From: Musa acuminata AAA Group | Lineage: Eukaryota > Streptophyta > Magnoliopsida > Zingiberales > Musaceae | Direction of reading: 5' to 3' | Length of the DNA stretch: 64,000 nt | Assembly: GCF_036884655.1 (NCBI RefSeq) | Contig: NC_088354.1 | Span: forward strand, 12,685,501-12,749,500 | Part shown: positions 38,801 to 49,612 of the stretch, piece by piece | Numbering within the stretch: position 1 is the first letter of the stretch | How the letters are laid out: each line of letters opens with the position of its first letter | Position numbers and translations under genes: made by a program | The notes under the pieces: generated by a model | Databases searched by the model: none | Told to the model about the DNA's origin: nothing | The model's input: the letters and a program-made list of their open reading frames with translations, nothing else

Positions 38801-41800
38801 GCAAAGAGTAACAGCAACGACAGCGGGCAATAGCGAAGAATACCGACAACGACAACGGAGAGCAGCAACAATGGCAACGGCAACGGAGAGAGGCAGCGAT
38901 AATGGAGAGAGGTAGCTATAGTGGTAGCGATAGTGAAGAGCAATGGCAGCGGCAACGAAGAGCGACAACAGTAGCGGTAGCAGAGAGAGGCAACGACAGC
39001 GGCAGTAGAGAGGCAACGAAATCGGGTGTAGGGTTAGGGGAAGTTGCAAGGAGTGGGAGGCTGATATACGTGTGTTAGTTGGTTCAATCGAACTAACTAA
39101 TCGGGAGCTCGCTACCTCTCTTCACTGCCGCTGCTACGGTCGATCCCCTGGTTTATACTAGGCACTCGCTCGAAGCGCCTGGTGCGTGGGCTCAGGCGAG
39201 TGCTTAGGCGAGTGCCCGAGCGCCTTTTTAAATCATTGGTCTAAACTAGCTCCTATCGTATAATAAGTTGGAGGCTTCAACTTTGGACCATGTGAGAAAA
39301 GTATTGAAATGATCTAAAACCATTTATAACATTAACACTCGATGCTTGTGTCCTACCCTAAGCCGCAAGGCTCAAGCGCCTTTAATTCATCCTAGGCGAG
39401 AGATTTTGCACAAGTGTCACTTTGACATGCACCTAGGCGCATACATGGCATGTGCTTGAAACCACATCACCTCTGCCCTAGAGCTCGCACAACACCGCTA
39501 TTAGCAACCCTAGTCATCTTGCAATTGTTATCCTTTGGTGATCAACAACACATGACAATGTTGACAACAATGGATAACCAAAACGATGATCAACAACCAA
39601 CATGGCTATGCCTCCCCTCTCGCAATCGACAACATGCAACAGTACCTCCCTCCTTCCTTCGTAGGTACCTCTCACTCTCGTAGCTCTCTCCCTCAACCCT
39701 TCCTCGATCACTTTCTCTCAATTGGGTGATACAACCCTGCATTCGTCTACCTACTAGTCATGATAGTGCAATATCACCTTTCAATGATTTAAAAAGCGTT
39801 AGGCGCCAAGGTCCAAAAACGCCCGAGGCGCTAGGCGCTTGCTCGAGCGAAGCGAAACACTAAAATATAAAAATATATAACATAATTAATAAATAGAATT
39901 ATTTAAATAAAAATATGATATTAAATTTAAAAATCCTTACAATATCACATTAACAAAAAAATCTCAAAATTCAAAACAATGACAATAATTTCAAATAAAT
40001 AAAAATTAATAGTAGTAAAATCAAAATAATATATTATTAATCTAATAAATAAAAAATATATATTGTTACTAGTATACAATTAACAGTATACTGTTAACAA
40101 TATACTATTGAGTCGATGTAAGAAGAGGTAGCAGCGAACAGCGGGAGCAGGAGAGGCGAGCGACGACAATGGCAGCGGTAGCAGCGGGAGCGACACGCAA
40201 CGACAGTGGCAACGACAGCGGTAGCAACGAGCAACGAGAGCGACGAGCGGTGATAGTTGTAACGACAGCAATAGCGACGAGCAGCGACAACAACAACAGG
40301 AGCGAGAGCGACGAGCAGCGACAACAACAACAGGAGCGAGAGCGACGAGCGACGATAGTGACAACGATAGCAGCTGCAGCAGTAGTAGTAGCAACGAGCA
40401 GCGACAGCAGAAGCGGGAGCGACGACAGTGGCAGCAGCAGCGACGAGCAGGGTTAGGGTTGGGGAAGTCACGAGTGGGATGTTGGGAGGCTGATATCAGT
40501 GCTTTAGTTGGTTCAATCGAACCAACTGAAGCATCGAAGACCAAACCAAATGTAAAACACTGGTTCGGTCGCTTGGTTTAACCCGGGCGCTCGACCGAAG
40601 CGCCCGACGCCTGGGCTCGGGCGAGCACGTAGCGATGCATCTTTGAAGCGAGGCGCCTAGACATAAAGCGAGGCGCTCGGGCCTCGCCTCTCCCGAGCGC
40701 ATATTGAAATCGCTGCCACTTCTCTTATCTCTTTTGATAGTAAGCCCCCTTCTCTTTTTCCTCCCCTCTTCTATGTTTCTTCTGATGGCACAACCCCTCC
40801 TACCGACGTCACCACGTACCTGTCTCAAACACCAACACCATACCCTCTAATTCATCTTCTAGGACCTCGTCTCTTAGGCCCTAGCCCAACACCCCCTAAT
40901 CCCTCTTTTTTGCCTTAATCTTTCCATCGCACAACATGCAACAGTACCTCCATCCTTCCTCCGTAGGTACCTCTCACTCTCTTAGCTCTCTCTCCCTCAA
41001 CCCTTCCTCGATCACTTTCTCTCAATTGGGTGATACAACCCCACATTTGTCTACCTACTAGTCATGATAGTGCAGTACCACCTCTTCTCTATCTCTTTTG
41101 ATAGTAAGCCCCCTTCTCTTTCTTCCTCCTCCCCTCTTCTATGTTTCTTCTGATGGTACAACCCCTCCTACCGACGTCACCACGTACCTGTCTCAAACAC
41201 CAACACCATACCCTCTAATTCGTCTTCTAGGACCTTGTCTCTTAGGCCCTAACCTAACACCCCCTAATCCCTCTTTTTTGTCACAACCTTTCCATCGCCA
41301 CCCCCTCCCCCTTTTTCCTTCTTCCCCTCCCTCTCTTCATCTTTGGCACCTCCCTCTTCTACACCTCAAGGACCCCTTCTCTCTTTTCTCATGCAGCCCC
41401 CTACCCAACTGTTGTTGTTAGCAATCTATTTAGAGGCGAGAGGCACTAAGGGCACCAACGTGTCAAAACACCCGAGGCACTTGGAGCTCACCCAAGCAAA
41501 GTGAAGCACCCCCCGAATACTAAAATTAATATATATATAATGATTAATAAACATAATCACTTAAACAAAAAATGAAACAACAAATTGGATTTATTTAAAG
41601 TACCAAATTACATTATTTAATTATATATTAATAAAACAATTAACGTAGGAGGATGAAGAGGGTGTTATCGAGTCAATTAGGAGGGGAGTTAGGATGAAGA
41701 ATCAAGGAGAGGGAGGAGGTATGGGAGAAAATTGCTATCAGTTGGGGTGGTTGTCTAATTATTGTCGATTGGGTCATTGTCAGTTGGATGACTATGGGTT

Positions 41801-44800
41801 GTTGTCAATTGCGAGGGGAAGAGGGAGGGAGGGGAGCTATCGAGGACGATGTCGAGGGTGTTAGGGGCGGCTACAACGAAGCGAAGGGGTAGAAGACACT
41901 AATCGTAGGATGAAAGGATGATAAAGAGGAAGCCATCAACGTAGGAAGGAGAAGGGAAGACGCCGGCACAGGGAGGAGGAGGTTGTCAACGCACAAAGGA
42001 AGGGGGAAGGCGGTTGCAATGAGGCAAAGAGGGGACATTGGCGGCGGAGAAAGAAAGAGACAGAGGAAGACACTAACCGAGGGGGAGAAGAGCGCTATGG
42101 TGAAGGGGGAAAGGGCAAGGAGAAGGCACTAGCGACGAGAGCAGACCGAGCAATAACAAAGGAAAGAGATACCGACAACAAGCCTACTGGAGGAAGACGT
42201 TGCTACATCCTCCATTCGCCAAACAAACAAAGAGACGAAGAGTCATTGTTCGCCAACTAGCTTTCCATGAGTGTCTCGTGGCGTGCATGTGTCGAGGCAT
42301 GTGTGTGTGAAGATTCATTGATCTAGTTCGATCAAACCAAATCCAGTGAATTAGGTTGGTCCCAGATCCAATGATCTAGCTTGCTCTTGCCCAATTTGAA
42401 TCAAGCGAGCCACTCAACGCTTGGGCCCAAGCACACACCTAGATTGCACCCAAGTGAAGGCACCAACCTAGCTCACTTATCGAGCGCTCAAGTCGCGCCT
42501 AGCCTAGCCTAGCCTAGGCGAGTGCCTGTTAACTTAACTTATTGTTAGCCCCTACCCCTTACTGTCATCAACTCTACAGCCTTCCCATCCTCTCAACCAC
42601 CCACTTAGCCTCCTGTTCGTAGCCCTTCAGTTCTTAGCCATATGGTGAAGGTTGGTGGAAGAGGGATAGGATATGCCAACGATTGGGGAGGAGAAGAGCA
42701 CTACGACGAAGGGGAAAGAGCGAGGGGAAGATGTTGGCAATTGTGATGAAGTGGGAGATGACAAAGTAAGAGAGAGATACCGACGATGAACCCACTAGAG
42801 GAAGACACTACTACAGCTACTAAACATCCATGCAGAGGAAGAGAGGAAGGGTCATTCGCCGATTAGGTTTCCACAAGTTGTCTCGACGCGAGCATGCATC
42901 AAGAGGGGTGCATGTGTGAAGCTTCGTTGAATTGGTTTGATCGAACCAGATTCAATGAATTGGGTTAGGTCGAAATTCAATGATATGGCTCACTCCTACT
43001 CGATTTGAATCAAGCGAGTCACCCAATGCCTGGGCCTAGGCGCACACTTGAACAGCTCCTAATTGAAGGCACCCACCTAGCCCACTTATCAAGCGCTCGA
43101 GTCACACCTCACCTCACCTGGGTGCCTAGTTGAGCGTCCAAGTGCCTATTAACTTCACTAGTTGTTAGCCCCTACCCTTATCTATTATCGGCCCGACTAC
43201 CTACCCTCCCTCTCAACCGCCCACCCAACCTCATGTTCTGAGCCCTCCTCCCTTGTCTTCCCCTACACTTAGCTAGCCTCCAATTCTAAAACCCTTCATT
43301 TGCCTTCCCTTGCCTCATAAATTTAATAATTATGTCTAATTCTTGTTAATTAGAGCATCTAAACAACCTGTCAATGATTAGTACAAGTGTCATAGAATTG
43401 ATATTGACGATCATCCAACAAAGGCTTCTATCCATTTGTTGCCTCTTGAAAAAACAATATGATAAATACCAATATATTCCTCTCAAACATATCATCTCAT
43501 CTTCGTGATTGACTAGAGAAGTAGGGTTTGTTGTACCAACCCGCGCCGCTTGATATGGGTGGTACGTACTGATCCGACAAGGGACCAGTACGTGGACCGC
43601 CATTTACTGGATGGCACCATTACCTAACCACCGAATCGGGCGATACGGGGTCTGTACCATACGGTAATGATCGAAATCCAAAATCCGACTTGTACCAGTC
43701 AGTAATGGTTGGATTTCGACCGTTACTGATCAAGGACTGAGATCACCCTATTTTAAACACTCAAATTGACCGTTTAAACATAGGAAACGGTTTACCCTTT
43801 CTCCCCCCTCTTTCAACTCATATCACTCTCTCAATCTCTTCAACTCTCTCAAACTCATTCTCACTCTTATCTCTCTCATTTTCACATTTTCACTCTCCTA
43901 AACTCAACAAAGCTATGATTTATGGATTGGATCAAATTTCGAAAGGTTAAGAGGAAGATCCTCAAGGTCAAAACGTGGCAGCAGGAGCCAGATAACATCG
44001 AGTCGGACTGTTCGAGGAACTAGAGACACCCAACCATCACAATCGTCCGCCCAGTATGCAAAGGCAAAGGAAAAGGCAAAGGGGAAGGTAGTAGCATTAG
44101 TCGCACCAATGGAAAGACTCAAGTCGGGCAACGAAACACCTCAATCGCATTCATTAACCCACTCAATCTAGAGACATGGCAACAACGTGGACGACAATGC
44201 CTCAACCTGCCCAATCACTATTCTTTCTCAATTTAGATTATTTTTGCTAAAATTATACTAAATTTATATTTATTTCCAACTTAAAAACCCTAATCCAACT
44301 TTTAAGTATTCTTGGAGCTATTTAAGATGTTTTTTTGGGTATATCGTCAGTACACCTCGATACGTACCATATCGACCATTGGTCGATACACCGGTACTGA
44401 CCGAAATTGTACATCTTGTTAAGAGAACTACAATCGACAAAAATCAAAATCCACCAAATCTTCATAATCTAGTAATAAAGCAATAGGAGATAGCAAAGGA
44501 GCATTCAAAAAAAGTTACATTTTTTTATTTTTTATACCATAGATGATGAAGTTAAACAATTGGCAAGGAACATAACAAAATAATAAAACACTATATTTAA
44601 TGTAAAAAATGCCACTTAAAAGATACTACTAAAAGTTAAAGTTCTATTAATTTAAAAAGCTTCCTAATTACCAACATGAGATACAGACAAAAAGTAAATC
44701 TTACCGCGTCTGGTCTTTTAGTCACTTCCAGAACTCCATAATTAGTTTTTTCCCTATTTCCAATGGATATTGAAGATGTCTCTTGCGATGATTCATCCAA

Positions 44801-47800
44801 AGGTTTGGTTTTCTTCTCAATAAGACTCCTTTTCTCAGGAGCACTATTGGTCAAATGAATAGTCTCCCTAAAATAACTAGGTCCATTTGACTCAACGTTT
44901 TGCTTTCTTGAGCTAGCATCATTCAAGAATTCAGGAGCATCAGTAGGTTTCATGTTCTTGGAAAATCTTATACCATCCAAAGCATCATTCTTCTCAGAAG
45001 ATTCTTTGCCCACATGAACAATCTCTTTCGAAGAATTAACCCTGTCGAGCTCAAATTTTCGCTTCACTGGACTAGAATCACTTAATGCTTCTATAAAAGC
45101 ATTAGTAGATTTCTTTTGGGAACCACTATCATTAGATTCAAAGTTTTCTTTCCTTAAACTAGTACCATTTGGAGCTTCTATAGTGGTATCAATTAATCTC
45201 ATCTTCTCGGAAGGTTTATTGTCATTTAGGCCCACATTAGATTTGCTTTTACCATAGTTAAGATTATCTTCAACATGATTTGCTGAAACTAGAACATCTT
45301 CCTTATCTTCACCTAAAGGACATTGTCCTTCTAAAAGTTCGCCTGCAATGACATCATCCCTTTTTGTTGAAGTTGCAGCGGACTCGATCTTGTCATCTAA
45401 CCTGGACATGAGAGAGGAAATGGAAATATTTTCTGCTTTTCCACTGCCACCTTTTTCCTCAAACATGAAAACAGAACTTGGCTGAATATCTTTTCGATTT
45501 AAAAGATACTTTGCTGAAACACATTAAGCCATAAATCAGAAAAAAATAATGAAAAAGGAATAACTGGAAACTAACTATGAGAAAGCACACACCTTCAACA
45601 CCAGCTATTTTATCATTAATCTTCTCAGATATTGTATAGGTTTGGACATCAAATGTGCGGTAGAAGATATAGTCAGCCATCTCCAATTCTCTGTTTGATG
45701 GTTGTCGATTTCTCTCATCTTTTGATGTGCAGATCACAGAACATTTGCCAGCTATAGCTTCCTGGTTTAATTGAAGTGTTAGTCCAAAAGATTTACTTAA
45801 TGCTAGAGTGTTTTTCAGAAAAGGTATATTGGGCAATAAGAACTAAGTGCCCAAAGTACTGAAAGGAATATATCTACATTGTGGCACCAATAACAGCATG
45901 AGAAAATTATCTCATCCTTTGATGTGCAGATCACAGAACATTTGCCAGCTATAGCTTCCTGGTTTAATTTAAAGTGTTAGTCCAAAAAATTTACTTAATA
46001 CTAGAGTGTTTTTCAAGAAAAGGTATAATGGGCAATAAGATCTAAGTGCCCAAAGTACTGGAAGGAATATATCTAAGTTGTGGCACCAATAACATCATGA
46101 GAAAATACAGCATCTAGACAACAAAAATTTACAAATCTAGATGCTAATCATGAAAAAACAAAAAAATAAGCATATTTCTTCTGCTGCTTGCCTACTTGCA
46201 GCTGCATTGTTTTTTGATGCTTCTTTGGTTGCAGCAGCAGTGTAAACTTGCTTTTCAGGTCACAGCTTATTGCTTCTGTGAAGAACTAATGTCACAGAGT
46301 TTCTTCTCAATTTATATTTGATTTTTTCATCTTACCCATGAGTTTACAGTTGTCATAGTAAATTTTTCCAACTAAACCATGCCTTCATTTAGGTATGTGA
46401 CTTTTTCTTTTCTTGCAACTCAGGCAATCATGAGTTGATCAAGATTTGAGTCATGAAAACAACATTTCCAATTTTCAGGGTAAAGTGGCATACATCTGAC
46501 TCTTTCCTTACCTAGCATTGGCGGAAGCCTCAGGAGCATTCATGTGACTTACGCATTGTCAACAATTTTTGCTTGTTGAAGTTGTTAACATTGAACTATT
46601 GATCCTCCATGGAAACATGTAGTCAAACTAGTGATTAAATTGGTTGACCATCATTCATTCAATGATCGATAAACATAGACCATTAATAATAGATGAATGA
46701 CAATCAACCAATCATCAACTCGTTGAAATCCGCCGATTGACCAACCCTGCCACAGCGAGCATCAATTGATGTTCCTCAACCAATACACAACTATCAATCA
46801 TCATCAATCAATCGATATGGATCATAGACCCTTAGCATTCAGCAGACCATTATCAACCCATTAGTATCCTCACAAGCAACTCGCCTTGACTCATCAAGTT
46901 TCGAGCGATATCAACTGAATAACAACCTACCATTAGTTGCCAACTATCATTGACTATTATTGAGAACTTCCATTAACTAACCAATAATCATTAGATAGCC
47001 AAACAATTAGAAAATATCTAGATGAGTAATTTGGGTCATGCAAAGCTAACATGATATAGGCCCACAATGACCCACTACTATAAGAAATATGTCATGATGT
47101 GCTTGGGAGGTCAAACAAGTCACATAGTTCAATCCTTATCCATTGGTATGTGAGCTTGTGCCATGTCAAATTGACCTATGTACCAACCCAAGTTTTTCAT
47201 ATCCATGATTAGTGAATATTTTGTGATGTTTTAAACATAAAAAATCCTTGTTAGCACTCTCCACAATCAACATAACTTACCAAAAAGGAAACTGTGTTCC
47301 TTTGCCACAAGGCTCACAATCCCTGTTCTCATTTGTGCAATCCCTTGAAGACGATTTCTGCTTCATTGCAACAACTCTACCTCTAGTGTGATTCCAATCA
47401 TCTCAACCTCCCACACCACCAAATTTTGGAGTAGAGGACTAGATGGGACAAGACATCAATGAAGAGGTAGGAGAGGAGGCGGCAAGGGAGGTGAGATGCA
47501 GAGAGGGACAATCTAGGCTGAATGGGGAGGAAGATCAAGTAGAGCCAACCACGTGTTGGTGTTAGACAAACTCAATATAAGAGACATGCTAATTCAACTT
47601 ATGGGCAATGAGGCCTAAGCCCAGGGACAAGTTAGGGCAGGTTATGAGATTGGGCACAACATAACACTTTGGGCGGCTTGATCTAGACATTAGCAAACTT
47701 GTAATCAACAAATTAACAATTCATTTATCCACCAATAACAGCCCATAAATCAAATAACTATTATAGAAAAAATAAACATGACATTAAAATATAAGCTCTT

Positions 47801-48355
47801 GTTGATCATTTTCATAGTAAACCAAACAACACATCTGGCAAATCCATTTTAAAAGCATCACTTCTATAAAGTTACCTATTGACTTCAACCACCTACAAGC
47901 AACCAAAAACCCCTTCATCATATGAAATTGACACTAAACAAATGACAAGCACATGAAGCTAAACTAGTTAAAAGAATAAAAAGATAGTGTTAAATAGAAC
48001 TTACCAATGGATTGATGTTGAAAAGACCAACACCTTCTCCTGTAGCTAAAAAAATCTCCTTCTCCAACAGAGTATGATCTCCCAAATAGTTTTGGAGTTC
48101 ATTTGGGCGAAAAAACCATAGAATTTTTAATTTCTTTTTGTGATCTGGTTGCTCCCATATCTTCACTATCTTTCCGATATAAGGCTCCAATGCATCCGTC
48201 TCATGGAGGTATACACAATCAAACAATGAGTAGTTGACATCGTCAATCATGAATGACTCATAGAATTGAATATTTCTTTTAGCACCACCAATTCCTCTTT
48301 TTTTGCCCCAACAAAATCTAATGGCATGGTTAGATGGGTCATCAGACTGAGCCAT
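28957..48355 (-). CDS. ASI1: BAH-RRM protein, ANTI-SILENCING 1 (ASI1/IBM2) type
   Basis: Nuclear RNA-binding chromatin reader that, in Arabidopsis, promotes distal polyadenylation and full-length transcripts of genes with heterochromatic introns. Ten exons: 48355-48005, 45761-45593, 45513-44705, 36219-36193, 34648-34556, 33011-32933, 32816-32726, 29396-29300, 29214-29098 and 29007-28957; 627 residues, all joints in frame. The BAH domain (about 25-160) includes [34 protein letters not shown] and [13 protein letters not shown] low-complexity Ser/Asp-rich linker (about 190-435) is followed by [18 protein letters not shown] and the RRM (about 464-545): [11 protein letters not shown] as RNP2, GQAYVIFK as RNP1. 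The C-terminal block is [16 protein letters not shown]. Exon 4 is only 27 nt. Introns of 2.2, 8.5, 1.5, 1.5 and 3.3 kb are repeat-rich, so transcription likely depends on correct processing through them. Confidence 0.93.
29546..29890. repeat. GGTACG-rich palindromic element, copy 1 (ASI1-like intron 7)
   Basis: Two GC-rich flanks built from GGTACG/CGTACC and CCGAGCG motifs surround a (TA)n run. The flanks are partly inverted relative to one another. It shares the GGTACGTA..GGTCCGAC core with the copies near 35.1 and 43.5 kb. Type of element unknown. Confidence 0.55.
29738..29803. repeat. (TA)n microsatellite
   Basis: About 33 TA units in the middle of the palindromic element. Confidence 0.95.
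29990..30768 (-). mobile_element. hAT-like non-autonomous element, GCGAGGCGAGGC family, copy A
   Basis: In ASI1-like intron 7. Starts with GGCGAGGCGAGGCGAGGCCC-type sequence, then TTGGTTCGATTGAACCAACT, a stretch of imperfect GCY triplets, and ends GTGCCTAGCGCTTTTTAAAT. This is the reverse of copies B-D. Ends are approximate. Confidence 0.7.
31275..32096 (+). mobile_element. hAT-like non-autonomous element, copy B
   Basis: Same family as copy A but opposite orientation: begins ACGTTAGGCATCAAGGTCCC, carries an AAC/AGC triplet-rich middle, and ends GCCTCGCCCGAGCACC plus TATTTAAATCACTGA. A and B lie 500 bp apart in opposite orientation within ASI1-like intron 7. Confidence 0.7.
32097..32725. other. 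Unique part of ASI1-like intron 7
   Basis: AT-rich intron sequence between copy B and exon 7. No repeat or coding segment noticed. Confidence 0.5.
33012..34555. other. ASI1-like intron 5
   Basis: 1544 bp of AT-rich intron sequence. No repeat family or coding relic recognised. Confidence 0.6.
35103..35690. repeat. GGTACG-rich palindromic element, copy 2 (ASI1-like intron 4)
   Basis: Flanks contain TACCAGTCCAGGGGTGAACC, CAGTACGTGGACCGCC and, on the right, ACTGGTACACACAGG and TACCAGTCCGGCCATGGACC, partly inverted to one another. The middle (about 35340-35600) is CTT/CTC-rich, giving a meaningless open frame. Confidence 0.6.
36588..36800. repeat. Tandem pair, about 105-bp units
   Basis: Two adjacent units beginning GAGGTGCAAAGG, then CTATTGGGCCTA, ending in a TTGTGGATGGCC motif, about 85% alike by eye. 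Located in ASI1-like intron 3. Confidence 0.75.
36801..38547. other. Left part of ASI1-like intron 3
   Basis: About 1.7 kb of intron sequence with no recognised repeat family or coding relic; an open frame at 37941-38168 has no supporting features. Confidence 0.4.
38548..39240 (+). mobile_element. hAT-like non-autonomous element, copy C
   Basis: Begins CAATGATTTAAAAAGCACTA, then GGCGCC and CGAGGCGCTAGACG-like sequence. The middle is rich in imperfect AGC/AAC triplets with a GTAGGGTTAGGGGAAG block, and the end reads GAGCGCC plus TTTTTAAATCATTGG. The ends are inverted copies of each other (CAATGATTTAAAAAGC against CCAATGATTTAAAAAGG). Confidence 0.8.
39628..41290. repeat. Tandem duplication of about 360 bp, first copy interrupted
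   Basis: Copy 1 is 39628-39781 plus 40716-40925; copy 2 is about 40926-41290. Both start AACATGCAACAGTACCTCC, pass through TCAATTGGGTGATACAACCC and CTACCTACTAGTCATGATAG, and end CCCCCTAATCCCTCTTTTTTG. Copy 1 is split by hAT-like copy D; copy 2 is uninterrupted. Confidence 0.85.
39782..40715 (+). mobile_element. hAT-like non-autonomous element, copy D (934 bp)
   Basis: Boundaries are fixed by the uninterrupted duplicate at 41.0 kb. Left end CAATGATTTAAAAAGCGTTA; right end, reverse complemented, CAGCGATTTCAATATGCGCT. Flanks TCACCTTT and CCACTTCT both derive from the empty-site octamer CCACCTCT (41078-41085), an 8-bp target duplication as made by hAT transposases. The interior has no transposase, only imperfect AGC/AAC-type triplets and TTAGGGTTGGGG. 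Confidence 0.85.
41430..43200. repeat. Diverged relatives of the GCGAGG family, tandemly duplicated
   Basis: Starts with GAGGCGAGAGGCACTAAGGG and CACCCGAGGCACTTGGAG, as in the hAT-like family, but the interior is G/A-rich and different. The segments about 42085-42575 and 42690-43195 are direct repeats; both run from a GGAGAAGAGCRCTA block to GGTGCC/AGTGCC motifs, TTAACTT and TTGTTAGCCCCTACCC. In ASI1-like intron 3. Confidence 0.65.
43520..44410. repeat. GGTACG-rich palindromic element, copy 3, with a coding-like insert
   Basis: Left flank has GGTACGTACTGATCCGACAA and CAGTACGTGGACCGCC; right flank has CGATACGTACCATATCGACC and CACCGGTACTGACCG, partly inverted. Between them is a CT-rich leader-like stretch (43800-43900). 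A readable segment follows on the plus strand (about 43978-44160: [20 protein letters not shown], then [14 protein letters not shown]) that looks like the start of a transposon-encoded protein. In ASI1-like intron 3. Confidence 0.55.
45713..46105 (-). repeat. Tandem duplication of the exon 2 acceptor region (ASI1-like gene)
   Basis: 45713-45908 is repeated at about 45909-46105 with a few substitutions. Each copy contains the acceptor (AAACCAG) and the first 40 or so coding bases of exon 2 ([14 protein letters not shown]). The intronic copy is followed by only a short in-frame stretch and lacks the exon's own downstream donor. Confidence 0.85.
46106..48004. other. Rest of ASI1-like intron 1
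   Basis: AT-rich intron sequence with locally repetitive ATCAACCAATCATCAA-like motifs (46640-46980). No coding relic recognised. Confidence 0.5.
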
Positions 48356-49389
48356 TGCTTGTTACGAGCCGAAGTTTCCTAGATCAAATTTGGTGTCCCT
48401 AGGTGCCCAAATAAATAATGAAATAAAATGTCAATTACTCAAATAAATTACAGAGTACAAAGAAAATTCTTATTTTGGAAGTTAGAATAATGCATAAAGA
48501 CCAAAATGAAATCACAAGATTGATGTAAGTTTGAGATCGCGAGGATGTTATACAAATGACGCACAAATCAAAATCAAAAGGATCTTGATGAAAAACTAGA
48601 AGAAAATAAAATAACAACAAGGATATAATTTTTTTGAAAAAAAATGATATATTTTCTTCATACCCCTATTCGTTGAATTTATCAATAATGTACAAGATCT
48701 TGCAACATCCTATTAGGCATTAATATACTAATGTAAAAATGCGTACAAAGAAAAAGAAACCTATGCCTATTTAATTGCAACCAAGAACAAAAAAAAAATC
48801 ATACTAACCAAACAATCAATTTAATGGCATAAATAGCTCGAAGTCAGCATGCAGTGGTAAACAGCAGAGGCGGGGCAATAGCAAGACCGATGTGAACTCA
48901 AATTGGGTCATTCATACAAAATAGCTTTCCAATTTATATTATACAAGAGAGTTAAGTTATTCACAAAGAGAAGATCCAAATGACAAATATCTAGTTATCT
49001 ACAAAGTTAGCCACACATTTCAAGTATAAGGAAACCCAATATATATTATATATTAGTAATCAATTCCTTTCCATAAAGTAGGCATATCATTTGCCATTGT
49101 CCACTTGTATAAGCAGTGTTGTCAAAGGCACTAGGCTTCAAAAAGCGCCAAGGTTCCAAAATGCCTGAGGACCCTGGGTGCTCGCTCGGGGGAAACAAGA
49201 AGCTAGGGGGTCTGTGGGTCGACGGGAGGGGGACGATGGTGTCGGGGGAAGGAGGAGGAGCTGAGGCGAAGGGGAGAAGGAGGAGGAGGGAGGAGAAGGG
49301 AGGGGGAGGTTGGTGTCGGGGGAAGGGGGAAGGGGGGAAGAGGGAGGGATCGGGAAAAAAAGAGGGGGGTGGAGAAGAGGGAGGAGGAG

Positions 49390-49450
<61 letters not shown>

Positions 49451-49580
49451 CCGAGGAAGTGCTATACGCCGTCGCCGCAGCGACAAGAAGCTCACCGGAG
49501 GAAGACAGCCGTCGTTCTCCGATGGAGAGGAAGACAGCCGCCGTTCGCCGAGGAAATTAGGGCACGGATGGCCCGGAGCG

Positions 49581-49612
<32 letters not shown>

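Noticed and set aside
40094..40544. Ser/Leu/Ala-rich frames on both strands
   Set aside because: Imperfect GCN/AGC triplets inside hAT-like copy D; no conserved frame among copies.
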